Positions 33,791 through 47,084 of a DNA stretch of 64,000 nucleotides are shown in pieces (the stretch's first letter is position 1; each line of letters starts with the position of its first letter). Position numbers and translations under genes: made by a program. The stretch lies in the NCBI RefSeq assembly GCF_036669915.1, contig NC_089319.1, positions 7,631,846 through 7,695,845 of the forward strand, given 5' to 3'. The notes under the pieces are model-generated. The model ran no database searches, was not told the origin of the DNA, and worked only from the letters and a program-made list of their open reading frames with translations. The stretch comes from Pocillopora verrucosa (lineage: Eukaryota; Cnidaria; Anthozoa; Scleractinia; Pocilloporidae).

Positions 33791-36700
33791 TTCCATTTCC
33801 CATTACTGCTCTTAGACTCAACAACATTTAATTTCATGCGTAGTTTGAATGCGTGCAAATTCATGAGAGCCAGACATGATCGACACGATTTAGATATATT
33901 TGACAAGTTCGCCCCCTGTTAAAACTCAATCTATTTTGTGGGCTTTTTTCCACCTAAAGAACAGTCCAAGTGCAACAGTAGGTGTTCCTCTTTCTTACTT
34001 ATCGATGCGATTTCGATGCTTAACTAAACTTCCGATTAATGTCGCTCTAACCAAGATCTAACGACTGAAACGTCAGCTTCGTAAATTTTCCATGGTAGCC
34101 GATTTACATTAACAATTATTGTGTCCGTGAAACATTTAACCGAATCTATGATATCAAGTTATCCCTTTTCTTCGGACAACTTTCTTTCAGCGACATATCA
34201 AATATTATTTAAATGTTCGCTTATGTTATTAAGGGCAGCTGCTAAGAATTTTCCGCGAAAAATAGTGTGCGCAAAAATTGATTGATGGCTTTTGTCGGCG
34301 GAGACGGACAAGGTGCCTCCATAATGAATCTTGGTGGTAAAGTTTGTAATTCTGTTATTATCCGTTGCCGAGTTAATGTTACCAAAACAAAAAACATTTG
34401 ACGCACAAGCATTTCCCGCTTCTGTATTCACGAAAACTTGTCTGTCGCCACGATATTTCGAGAAAGGCTAACGGCTTTTTTATTTATGGTTCAAGTTATC
34501 TCGTGCTGCCAACAAAGAGTGTTTCCCTCCGAATAAATTTGCTGAAAGGTTATTGTATCTACAGTTGTCCATTACACGGTAGAACTGTTTAATAGATCAC
34601 AGTCACTTGTGCTTTCAAGGAACTCCCCCTAAAAATATATTAGCTTCCAACTGAATTTCTCACTACCTTTTGAGTCCTCATCAAGTTGTTTGAAATTTAT
34701 AAAATATTCTTTTATGTGTGCCTAGACATCATCGCTTATTCTGAAGAGAACCTTAAAAACTTTTTGAATGTTCCGTCTTTGAGATTGTAGCAATAAAATT
34801 TCATACGTCAGTAATTTTGGAAATATCGCTTTTAAATTAAGGATTGGGTTACTGATGTTAAATATATCTAGTTATTTATATCAAAATTTGAACTGAAATA
34901 TGAATATGAAATATGAATCGAACGCGAAAGGCCTTTACTGATTAAAAGTAAACTATTGCCGGAGATGAAACGACAGGCTGGTGAGCGCAGCTGCATTTTA
35001 CATCAACCGCAGCGGTTAGTATGCATTTAATACTTTCGAAAAAGGTCTACCTGAGAATTTTTCCGCTAATTCACACAAAATAAATAATTCTGTTTTAACC
35101 TAGACATTTTGCTACTCGACACATAGAAAATACGGCGACGTTTGTTGTTTTTTCCGTCCAAGATAAACATATCATGTTGATCTCGACAAAAGATTCAGAT
35201 GGTTTTCGACGTTCCATATGGCCCTTCAGTCTAAGATGTTTCAGATGTATGTATGCAGGGGCATTGGCATCGGTTCCTCAACTTGTCGCCAATGAAAATC
35301 GTATGAGAAGATACATATGTGATTCAACGTGCTACAGGTTTAACTCCCCTTTTGCCGGACCGAGTCTTCCTAAGTGTTTTCAGTTACACAACTTCCTCAT
35401 TCATCTCGTGAGCGCTTTCAAAGCTCTAGTTCCAGTGGTTTTGAAACCGAGACCATAAGTAGTAACCGTGGCAAACTGCTCCACAAGTTTTAAATGTAGT
35501 TGAAAATGAAGCGCGAAAGTAGCAACTCAGTTTGGATTTTAAGTTGCTTTGAACAAAATTACTGATTTCCGCTGTAAGAGTTCATATCCTCTATTTATAA
35601 GCATAACGATTTTAATGATGTTCACACGTTATGAAAGAAAACTAATATTCTTCAAACCGGTCTTTAACGTTGGTGTTCCTTACATTTACGCTGACTTTTA
35701 AAACAAAAGTTCTTTTGAATATTGTAGTCTTACCTCGGAAAGACGCCTCTATTATATAAACTTCGACCCTCGTTCGAACGGGTGTTTAGCGGCAGTCTCG
35801 ATATATCTTTCCTTTTTCAGTTTCCAAGAAATTTATTTGGCTTCTGAGAATGAACTAAAAAGTTATTAGGTCAGAGGGTCTCCCTTTAAATATTCTGTCA
35901 GCTAGCGTGCTACGCAACCAGTGAATCAGATCTTTAAAAAAAATATTATCAGTGTAGTGCGAGATCATCTGTTCTACAGTGGGTGTGGGTTTAATTGCAC
36001 GGTGATGTCATTTTTTAATTCGGCTACGTACTAAGAACCATAGAAACTGTCAGTAACCTGACGGTTTTGAATGGTCTCAGCTGTCGGTCGCAAGTGGGTT
36101 TGACAAGCAGCTAAGACTGTGTCAATTTTTTGTCCAAGAATCATTTAGCTAAATCTTTTGTTCTTTAGTACTTTATTTGAACGGAATTTTCATTATTTAT
36201 GTTTTCAATTTTTGTAGCGCTTCCATCTTTCCCAAAAAGATAGTCGGTTGAAGTAGATTCTGATAGTCCTTCATGACTACTCGAATACATGAATAAAACA
36301 ATGCTCAGAGCCTGAAAGAGGGAGCCTTTTGGAAAGATTTCGGGATAGAAAAAGGACAAAATCATGGAAATAAGGTACTTGGAAGGTTCTTAAATCGTCT
36401 ATAAACGCCCTTAATCGACGTACGTTCCCCAAAAGTTGATATTTTAAGGCTCGTAAGATTAGGTCGACTAAGCTCCCACAAATGGCGCGCGTGTAATGTT
36501 TCCATATTGCCGTTCAAAAATCCGGAGACGTTTAAAGTTAACACACCTTTATTAGGCATACTTTTTAACTGTAGTTTGGTACGATCAGTGGGTGAAAACC
36601 CTTTTCTTTGTCTAAGAGAGGGTATACAAACAATGATTTCTACTAGAGTGGCTAAAATTGTATATAAATGTTAATGAGACGGGATTTTCCAAATAAAGTT

Positions 36701-38029
36701 GGAGGTTCTTACAAGATTACATTACCTTACCGACCTATTAGCAATATTCTCTTTTATTTGCCGTTTTCTGTTCTCGATATTAAAGAAATATGTTGAACGC
36801 AATATCGAGTTACCATACTAATTAAAATGGTTATTTTTTTAAGTAAAGAAAGCGGCTATTGTCTTGCGTGAAAGGAATCGAAGATGTTTTACCGCATTTT
36901 CCGATTGTATTGTAAGGAGGTAAAATTGTTGAAAGGCCGTGTTAGATTATCATACCAATGACAAACGTATTTTAAAACGGATTTTTTTCATTTTAATTCG
37001 ACTTTGTATTTTATTAGATATATCTAAGTACTCTGTCTGTCACTATAAAAGCAAAGTTACCCGGCCAAGTGGTAATTTCTCTAGAATCCATACCTCCAAA
37101 AAACTTATTTTTGGAGGTATAAAACCTTAAATTTAAGGCGTTTTTATAAATTGCATCAGCTTTCAAAGGAGCATTTTTCTTTTTTTTTTTTTGCAAATAC
37201 CAAATGATGATTGCCTCTGAATATAGGGCGGAAACCATTTTAGTTCAGAACCGATTTCCTTTTACTAATTAACGTTTCATCTTTTTGAAACCGCCCGTCA
37301 CTCAATTGAACTTACTCCTGTTAATTTCACCAGCTAACGGTCTTAATTAAACATACCTTAAACATTATCTTCCTTTCGGTTACCAAAACACATATTCTTT
37401 TATAAGAGGAGGAGTTAATGAGCATAACAGCCGTTACGAGAGTACAAATTCCCAAGCTGGTTCGGAAGCAAGCTAAGGTATTCTATGTGACTTTCAGTAG
37501 CCAATCATAATAACCCACAAACAGAGCCATTACCTACTCATGTCTATATGTCTATATGTGAAGACACATCGAATTCTCCCCCTGCCCCCCCTCCCCCCCC
37601 CCCCCCCCGTTTTCTTCATCCGTCTTTTCCGGGCAGGAAGGTGAACCGAATGTTGGCAACTTTTTTTCATTTTTTGGGGCAGCGATTCAAATAAAAAGCG
37701 ATTTCAGTCAGCATAGATTTGCACGTTCATGTTAGTGCAGTATCAATTTCGAGTATATTGTACATTATTTCTCATTTCCCACAGATTTAAGCACATTTCG
37801 AGCAATATTTTTTGTGGACAATTGGCAGCTATTGACAATTAGCTTGAAGAAAATTTGCCTAAAAATACTCAGCTCAGAGATCTTATTGATTTGATTCTTC
37901 TTTTTTCTCAGTGAAGGAAATAGTCCGAGAATGATTTATTCGGAACTCCTTCAACAGCTTCTTTTTTTGTGGCTCCGGTGGTGATCATAGGAGCCGATTG
38001 ATTTATTCTTAGGACTTTGGATGTGTAAC

Positions 38030-38220
38030 AATAAAATTTACCCTAACCCCCCCTATGAGGCTCTGTAACATTCTTATGATCCCTCCACTGAGTTTCCTGA
38101 AGGGCCCCCTTCATTCTCTTTTGGCGAGTATTGATCCCCCTTCCGTTACCCCTGAAAACCATGTAATCACCCCTAAACCCTCGACCTATTTGCCCCCCCC
38201 CCCCCCACTTCTCCGGCAAG
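38030..38220. repeat. C-rich dispersed repeat cassette, copy 1
   Basis: The order of phrases is ACCCCCCCTATGAGGCTCTG, ATGATCCCTCCACTGAGTTT, GATCCCCCTTCCGTTACCCC and CCATGTAATCACCCCTAAAC. A diverged copy with the same order (CCCCCCATAAGGCTCTCTAT, GATCGATTCCCTCTCTGTTC, CTACGTGATCCCCCCTAAAA) lies at 51400-51575. Confidence 0.65.
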
Positions 38221-40939
38221 GCGATAAATAATGCCCAGTCCCTCAGTAGAGCTGACCTAACTCCGCACCAGTACCTTCGTTTTCCTAACGAAAGCCAAAC
38301 ATCAATAAAAGATACGGTCTAATTTTACTATACTTCACCAACTGGTGGGCGGTACTATATTGCGTACAGCTGAAATAAAAAGCGCTCTCTTCAAGTAAGC
38401 GCCACCCTCTCCGAAAAAATTTACTAAGTATTTACTTCAATCAAACGTCTCTTGGCCAACGAAGGAGTATTGCTTTCCTGAAATTATCCTTTTGATTAGA
38501 AAACTTCCGCATTCAATTCGAAATTGGTTATTTGCCAGAATCCAACTCTGATACGTGCTTATATGACCGGTTCAAGGTTAGCATATACACTTCTTCATAA
38601 GTTTGAGATTTTCTTCCCGTTGCGCTGAAACAGACAGTCTTTTTGAACATTATTGACATACGATTGTTGGACACAGCTAACTGCAGCTGAATTTAACGCG
38701 CAAAAAGGCAGAGAATATTTTTCACCCATAGGATCTTACCGGTAAAATATTTTTCGCTCTTACTCGACACCGGTTAGAGAGTAACAGAAGAGCAGATTGA
38801 AGTGGAAGCATTATTGGAAGAAGTTAATTTTTCGTAGGTCTATAGAGTTGGCTCAGACCAAGTTGGTTACCTATTTTTGAACATATTGAATGCAATTTCA
38901 AACCTAAATTCACTGATTTTGCATAACTATAATTTTGCAATTCGTGGGTCCAAGCCGATTTGAGGGCTGTCGTCTGAAGACACAACATGCAGATTAACTT
39001 CCGGAATATTTTGTTTCGTGTTTTCAGTGGGATTTCAAGAAGTTATCTCACGTAAAAAACCAAAAATAGTCTTCCGTTCGGAAGAGTATACTCACGGTTT
39101 TCGGATTCCTTTCACTGGTTATAACTAGGCAATCTGAATAATACTTGAAATATGTCTTCCATTCGATTGATCATACGATTAAGTTGCCTAAAAAATAAAA
39201 CGCGTAACGAAACCCAGCTTTTGCGGATGTTTCGAGATATTTCAAGGAATCATGTTTTCGAAACTTTCACAAGTGAAACACCGAACAAACAAAAAGCAAA
39301 TAAAAAGACCAACGGTCTTATTTGGATATTGGGATATTTTATGTGGTATTTTTCAAACATATGCATCTAATCTGGGTACAACCCCGGTCCTAATTTCGGA
39401 AACTCTTACGATCAAGCACGCTAAAATTACCCAGTATTTATGATATCAGTTTCTTCCAAGACGAATTTCCCGACATGAATCATGCTTTCATTTGGTATTA
39501 TAGCAAAACTTTAGAACTGAATTAGGCTCCTATCGTTTTGACTAAGAACTAGCCTCGGCATATTGTAGTTGAGAATCCTCGGCAGCAACGAGTCGTAATG
39601 CTAAACTTATGAAGTGGTACTGAAAAAGGGTTTAATTAAAATGCCAGAGACACTCAAGTTATGCGCCGAAAGCCATTTGATGTAGAGCAACGATTTCCTA
39701 GAAGGATTACTTCAACCGACAAGGAAGTCGAACGATCTAACTCTTCCGAAAATCAGATTTACCTGACTCTTTTGACAAATTTAGAAAACAATTCCTAAAT
39801 CAACAGAGCAATTAGCAACAAATTACAGTTCCGCATACTGGCCCACGAACACTTCCTCTTGTATTCTTGATATTTGACTTGAAAGTTTGACTTAAGTGTT
39901 CCGGTCAGTATCGATCATGTGGTAACCACGACAAACGCAATTGCACGAAACAAATGCATATAAAGAAAAAAAATCTTGACAATATTTATTCACTGATCAA
40001 CATCTCAGTCACGCAAACACCATGCTTTGATAAAAACCCGTGCCAACTTGCTCGCGGCAAAACAGATTTCATGCGATCAGGTCTTCTTTTCTTTGGAGCA
40101 CGATAAAGCAACCGGCTTTTGCGCCGATGCACTTTCGCGGTCGGGAAAAAAAATAACGCCTGATCATCCATAAGTTACTCATGCTGTTGCATATTTCAGG
40201 TCTTGAGGTGGTTTTCTAAATTACAGGGCGTGAAGGAAGGATAATTATGTCCGGTCGCGGTTGAGATGCTCGGTTCTGGGTCAGTTCTTTCAAGATGGAC
40301 AAGCCGGTGACCCTTCAGATAATTCTCGTACACCTTTCCTATTATGGAGTGGATGAGTTTCTCAATGTTCCATAAATTAAAGCTTCAGTTCTAGTCACAG
40401 CGCTTTGATACCACGCTCATTACTTCTATAGCAATACAAATAGCTTGTAAATTAAGTTAGTTTCAGAGGGCGTTCTTTTTCAACTGCACTCAACTTTGAA
40501 AATTTTGTAGTTACGTAATTAAAAATGTCCTCTGGTTTCGAAGACTCCGTTCATCAAAATAGCTTCGGGGCAATTTGGTTGCCATGATTTTAGTAAACAT
40601 CGTTAATTAACTAAAATAATCATTTGAGAGCCTACACATTTTTAAATTTTATTTGATATTCCCGATACGAAATGAATCATGTAGACCAATTGACCGACCG
40701 AGAATATTTAACCACGTGTTTTTACTTTGACCGGCCGAGCATTTGTTTCACACCATGCTCCACGGAATGGTTGGTATTCGATCAAGCAGGAGCAGTTACT
40801 TGTCGTGTTTGATTGGCAAAGTCAGTAACCCATAAAACACGTTCTATGATTCCATAATGAGAAACCGTGAAACCACGCGTGGCATTTTATCACATTTCGT
40901 CTCATCTATCCCACAATCCTTTTAGCAGATCACTCGAGT

Positions 40940-40947
40940 TGACGTCA
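40940..40947. promoter_or_regulatory. Full palindromic cAMP response element (TGACGTCA)
   Basis: A perfect 8-base CREB/ATF site about 160 bases upstream of the NDE1/NDEL1 start codon, a usual promoter distance. In this position it is a plausible regulatory site; occupancy cannot be judged. Confidence 0.5.
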
Positions 40948-41104
40948 TCAGGGGAACGGTTTGCTTGTTAATGATTTCGTTGAGCTTTCGAGACGTGAAG
41001 CTAATCTTGGCTTGATTGAGCCCGGTTTCTCCTTCGTTTTGCCATAGATTGATAGAGAGTTAGATTCTTAATTTATAACGAGGCGAAAACATCTTACCGT
41101 CCAT

Positions 41105-44100
41105 ATGCGACAGCTGGGAATGAGTATTTCTACGGCCGATAAGGAATTGGAATTCGCCGATCCGAAGGAAGAGGCGACTTACTGGAAGCAAGTAGCCGAG
41201 GATTTAGAGCGAAAGTGAGTGTTTTGAAGACCTTGTCTTTCGATGACATTCATTTGATGTAGTAGGAAAATGATAGAAGATTCAAATTCAACGTTTCTTT
41301 TGGTTGAAAGGTTGCAAGAAGCGAGAGATGAACTCGACGAGTTTCAAGAAGGTAGTCGTGAATTAGAAGCAGAATTGGAAACGCAGTTAGAGCAAGCAGA
41401 AGCCAGACAGCGAGAACTTTTGTCAGCAAAAACACGACTAGAAACGGAGAACGAAAGCTTAAAGGTAAAGGAAAGAATATTTTATTTAATGGCGTAAGTC
41501 GCGTATCGCCAGTTTGTCTGTTGATAAATGGAACATTGTAAATAATGCAAGAGTTGCTTCGCGTACATTGGCCATCTTGTCTTCCGAGTTGTCGATAGTT
41601 CGACTGTTCTGGTTTTGACGTTCACTTTTGGTTTGATCGTATTTTAGGCGAGACTAGATGCAAGCCAGAATGAATCCTATCTTACGATATCAGCGCTACA
41701 AGATGAAGTAGCCCAGCTTAAAGCTGTTCGAGAAGAAGTTCAAAAATACGTTCGGGAACTCGAACAGGCGAATGACGATCTGGAAAGAGCGAAAAGGTCT
41801 GTAGAAAAGAAATGTGAAGCTAATGTTTGGCTGTGTTTTGGAGCTGTAAGGCATAGCTAACGACAACATTCAAATCATAATTGTGATCATTTTCCCATAT
41901 TTCATGATGACCTGATATTTTTTGCCTCCTTGAATGGCATTTGATGTTGTCCATGTTGCTCAAATTTTACCCGGCTACAATATTTTTGTACTGTGTTGCT
42001 TTTAGTAAGCTTGTATGTAGTCACCCACAGATGAAATCACGAGAAGGTGTCTTTACATGTCGAAACTTAACTTATTCAAATATTATCGCTTAAAATGTGT
42101 TTGCTAAAGTACGACTTGTGGCATGCGACAAATTGAAGCACAGGACAAGGGTCGGGGGAAATAATCCCCGTATCAGTTTCTGTGGCCATGCATTAAGGTT
42201 AGGGCACTTGCGATTTTATTTTATCGATTACTTTTAAAAATATGACGGGCAATTTTTCGAATTACCGCTTTGAAGGGAGCTTTTTGCCAGTTTCAAACAA
42301 GAAGATGGTTGCTCAATAACAGAAAGGTCGCTTGTTAAATGCTGCTTTGCATTAGTTGGAGGATTAAAATATTATGTTAATTATATGTCATTGAATTACA
42401 AAGGAATTTTGTCCTGTTTATTAGGTTTTTATTACCCTTTTAGCCTTTTCAATCTCTTCCTTTTTTCTTTCTTGTTCCAAGTTTTGGCTTTGTTAATGTT
42501 GGACCTAGTATATATGAGTGGAAATATAGCCTTAATTGGGTAAACTTTTACAAAATGTCAAACCTAGCGGGGTGTAACAATATTTACGTTCTATTAATTC
42601 TCTTTTGTTTTGTCAAAAGAATGATTCCCAGTGTATCTAGGAGAAAAGCATCCAGGGCATGATGCGGGCTTTATTCCCTAATTAATGGTGTGAAATGATA
42701 AAATGAAAACAATGTCAGCAGGAAAAGAGGAAGTTGCAATTATGAAATTCTCATACACCTGTAACTCTGAATCTGTCCATCTTTTGGTCATCAGAGATAA
42801 ATATTTATGTTGTTTAGTAGAATGAAGCTTGTTGCCCTTAGATAGAACACTGAACACCTGTAGGGTTAGAAGAAATTGGCGCCATGCTGATGAGTAAATT
42901 TTGCATTTTTAATTAACTTAATCCCTCCTTGATCATCTATAAAGAACATTGCTCTGAATTAGCAGGACTTTTGCAATGTTTTAAAATGTTCTTTGGTGTG
43001 GTTCTCAATCATTTTGAAACATGGTTGTTACAAGTTCCTGTAGGGTTTTTAAACTTTGTTTGTTTTAAGGACCATTCAAAGTTTTTGTTATGGTTGATAG
43101 CTGTGGTGACTTGAAACACAATATTTATGTTCTAGTTAATAAACTTATGTTTCAAACAAGTGTGGTTAGTTTTAACAATTTTTCTGAAATTTATCTTGAT
43201 TTGGTCACAAGTTGTCGCTTAGTTTTCTTAAGAATATATTTCTTAGTTTTCCTTTTGTTGGAAGTAAAGGAATGAATTTCAAACCAGATTTCAGGCTATT
43301 TCAGTTCATATAACTACTTGCATTTTTGTATATATATGTATGTGGTATACAAACAAAATTATTATAGATAGACATTGCTAGCCCTTTTTAAAAAGCACCT
43401 GCTGTCACATTAGCTAGTGAACAAAATTCGTGGACATTTCTCAGAATGTTAAATTTCTATCTATGATGTGTGCTTGTATGAAATTCTGCATTTGATTACT
43501 GTTTTCTTTTTCAAGTTACACATTTTTCTTTGCTAAATTTCTCTTCTCTATCTATCGAGTGATACTTTCCTAGGTCTCTGTACTGAAAAATTGCCAAATA
43601 ACTTTTCGTAATTGTGCTTATCTTTGACTAGATTCTTAGTAATTTTCTTGACAGGGTTTATCATGAAACCAAAAAAAGACACAAAAATATTTTCTTAGCT
43701 AAATAAGATTAGCTAATGCCATAAATATTAAGCTGGAAAATTCTGCGGAAGAGCCAGAGAATTCTCTTATCACCAAAGTTTCCTGTAGTAGAAACTTCAT
43801 TAAATAAGATTATCTTGTGGATTTGCACAGCTGAATAGCTAGCATTTTTGTTGCTTACTGCAAACATTATCTATTCTTTAGTATGTTATTTATCGTTTAT
43901 TTGTTTATTTATTATTTTAAATCATTTCAGGGCAACAGTGTGCTCACTGGAAGACTTTGAGCAGAAGCTGAACCAGGTAATTAGCACCAGGGTGAAATAT
44001 ATAGTAGTAATCTTATAACAGCTTTATCATCAGTGGTGATGCACATATTCAACTTAAGGGGAGAGTTTTGTATCACGAAATGCTCATTTTATATATTAAA

Positions 44101-47084
44101 CTTGGGCAAACTGTGGAGCAATGGAAAATTCATTTGCTTTTTATTGTGGAAAAGGCTATAAAAAGCTGCCACTGATTTATCCTAACAAGTGATAGAAACA
44201 GTAGATTTTTGTATCCTTGTCTTGCAGGCCATAGAAAGAAATGCTATTCTTGAAAATGAGTTAGATGAAAAGGAGACCCTCCAAGAATCAGTACAAAGAC
44301 TGAAAGATGAAGCAAGAGGTTAGAAAAGATATTCAATATAATGATAATCATTGTGTTGCAGTATTGTAGTCAAACTGTTTTACCAAGTTCAGATGGACAT
44401 TTAGGCACCATGTTGTTCACTTCAAGGAGAACAAATTTTTTCATGCATTTGACGCCAAATTTCTAGAAGTGTTTGTTAATTGTTTCATTTATCTGTTCCT
44501 CTTGCATAAACTGTTAGCCATTCTTGCTGCTTAGGAACTAATTTACCTTATACTATATTATAATTGACTATTTTAAGATTCATTAACATGCAGAGATAAA
44601 GAACCGCAAAAATTGATATTGGCTGCTCTTAGATATTGTGTTGTTTATTTTGGCAAGTATACTGTTGGGTAAAAGCGCGCCATCTATATTAAACGTGATG
44701 CTCAAATACCAGAAGGTTTTTTCCCAGTTGGAGGTTTTGAGCAAGAATATTACTGGTCGTAAAGCCATGTGTTGATGAAAGGTGAAGGTGATAAATAGTG
44801 CTCAGGAATTGAAGTGCATGCCTTAATGAATTTGGTTACACAACACTTGCATAAAAAGTGTTTAAAATGCTAGTTTCTGTGTAGTTTCATGGAAATTGAC
44901 ATGGTACCTCAGCAAACTCTGTAATATTCTATGAGGGCTATTAAGATATGGTCGCACAAAATTTCTCATAGAAGGAAGCATTCCATTCCAAATGAAAAAT
45001 AGCATTCCACAATGTCTAGATTAAATGCCTTGGGCATGATTCTTGACCTTGTAGACATGTTCAAGAGAACCCCTGATCTTACTTATGAAGCTTTTTGGCA
45101 ATGAGCTTACTACTGGAGAAAAAGCCTTTAGAGTTTCAGTTTCTTTAAATTGCAAAATGTTATTTTGAAAACTTATCTCAAATAAAAAAAGAAAGGTTTC
45201 ATTGTTTTGCAAGCAGCACAAAATGTCATGAGAGTAACAAAAAATGTCTGGTGTTCTGTGAAGTAATTCTGGTTGTGAAATGTTGATTTTTTGCACAGAT
45301 CTTCGACAAGAACTTGCGGTGAAAGAAAAAGAGAGAAAAAAACCTGGTGATGGATTAGAATTTAGCAAAGATAAAGAGAGTAACAAAGAAAATAAAGAGC
45401 CATTGAAAATAGAGGGATCTCCATTGAAACCAGAAACTACAAGCCAGACATCAGATTTCCATGCTACAACTGCTTCCATAGGAACATCACCACTCCACAC
45501 AGGGTATGGCACTTCTCCGCTGACTCCATCTGCACGAATATCTGCACTAAACATTGTCGGCGATCTGTTGAGAAAAGTAGGGGTAAGTGATTTACACATA
45601 TTTTTTTCTCTGAGAAGGAGTGCATAGCAGTTTTGATGCAATTTGATGTAGCATTACTTGTTGGTACATTTTTTCTTTCATTTCTTTCATACTTAACTCA
45701 TGTTACTCTGCTCTCTCCTGCAACTTAGGCCCTTGAATCTAAACTGGCTTCATGTCGAAACTTTGTTAAAGATCAACCTCGAAATCCAAGAGGATCAACT
45801 GGGTCTAACAGCCCTTCAGAGTCTCCAAGGTAATGAGTCATCACACTGATAGCTTCAAGTTTACTAATTGAAATAATGAAAGTATATTTTCAGGGTTCTC
45901 CTTATCAGGCAGTAACCAGTAAAATTTACCGCTTGTAAGAGCACTTATTACCACCTGGAAACGCTCAGAACCCTTAAAAAATACACATTTATGGTGAACT
46001 AATCTGGTAAGAAAGTGTAATAACAAGCCAACAGTGTGCACTATTATAGATCTACAGGTGCTTTAGTTAGCTAACACTGACTGGTACCTTTCAAATTTCG
46101 AAGCAAGAGTGATTTTTCACAGGCTTTCTGCTAAATCTCGTGACATTTGTCAGTTCTCTGCATGTGCAAACATGGTGTTGTTTAGTTGTTCAGTTTCCAT
46201 GATGAAACGGTAGCAAACAATGCTGTCATTTCTGTCCAGTAACAAGAGGTCACAAAGACCTGGCTGGCTGGTAAACTTTACAAGAATTTTAGTGGTTAAC
46301 AAAATAAAGGTTACATACTAGCAATGGAAAAACAGCCAATTCAAATAACCATCCTGACAGCTCTACAATTACCGGGTGTATAACGAACACATGGGGACAA
46401 AGCTAGTCTTCATCATGAAATTCTACTTGAAATGTGTGGCAGACAACAGTTTGAAAGAAGCCTTGAAAGTAAAATCTCTAGACAGCGTAAAAGTTCTGAA
46501 TGTGAGACAATTAGAGCACAAATACAGCTATTCAATGTGATTCGATTTCATAGTGATGCAATTCGTAGCTGACACCTGATTTTCCAGCGATATGCCATGT
46601 AAGTGACACCAAAGATATCCCCCAAAATCGAAGGGAGACCAGTTTACGTTATAAGCAGTTTAGAAAGGGCATAGCAAAATTTTACTTTGTTTTGTTCAAC
46701 CTCTGAACCTAAAGGTGTATCATTCACATTATGAATTTTTCAATGGAGAACTTTTGATAGGCACCATGTACTGTATGCTTTAGGAAATGACACAGTTGAG
46801 CATGACCAGCCGCCTGAAGCTGCAAATGTGCTTTACTGGTTTGAAAAGGTCCCTTACCTGCTGTGTTGAAAACTAGGAAGAACCCTGCATTTTTTATGGC
46901 CCGTTTTGGTAATACTGTGGTCACCTAGAATGGGTGAAAAATGAATTTGTCTCTCGTCATTTTATCTTCTATTTTATATGTATCTTATTGTGGTGTTTTT
47001 ACTTTTTATTTCAGGCCAAGCAGAATTCCCAAGAGCAGTTACCAAAACCCAGGAATGCAGGGACTGGTTAAGGTTCAGGTGTAA
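41105..47084 (+). CDS. NDEL1: NDE1/NDEL1 (NudE) orthologue, LIS1-dynein adaptor, 8 exons
   Basis: Predicted exons: 41105-41214, 41311-41464, 41648-41796, 43931-43976, 44228-44318, 45299-45582, 45729-45829, 47015-47084; phases agree and total 334 aa, close to human NDEL1 (345 aa). NudE proteins bind LIS1 and dynein through an N-terminal coiled coil and act in spindle orientation, centrosome and nuclear movement. Conserved segments include EATYWK near residue 28, [18 protein letters not shown] in exon 2, [17 protein letters not shown] in exon 3, [11 protein letters not shown] in exon 4, [20 protein letters not shown] near the end of exon 6, and [13 protein letters not shown] in exon 7. The first in-frame ATG follows a TAA at 41069; a second ATG lies five codons on. 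One gene stands where vertebrates have two, so NDE1 versus NDEL1 cannot be separated. Intron 3 is over 2 kb. Confidence 0.93.

Larger units (their letters stand above)
24940..35870. repeat. Tandem segmental duplication, unit B
   Basis: Second copy of the 14272-24939 segment in direct orientation. Relative to unit A it has a fragment of about 2.2 kb of retroelement (25981-28208) replacing about 84 bp, a mucin gene shorter by five repeats, an insertion of about 1.5 kb (32257-33790) and one displaced short block. Divergence judged by eye is about 2-3% around the mucin gene and about 10% in the outer flank. Confidence 0.9.
35871..41104. other. Intergenic region before NDE1/NDEL1
   Basis: No gene was found on either strand. 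Short open frames here show no family motif and no splice-linked continuation. The stretch contains a C homopolymer (about 37590-37608), a C-rich dispersed cassette (38030-38220) and, near its right end, a cAMP-response-element palindrome. Confidence 0.5.

Noticed and set aside
45021..45641. Minus-strand frame of 206 codons over NDE1/NDEL1 exon 6
   Set aside because: Shadow of the conserved NudE exon; no family match and no splice context.
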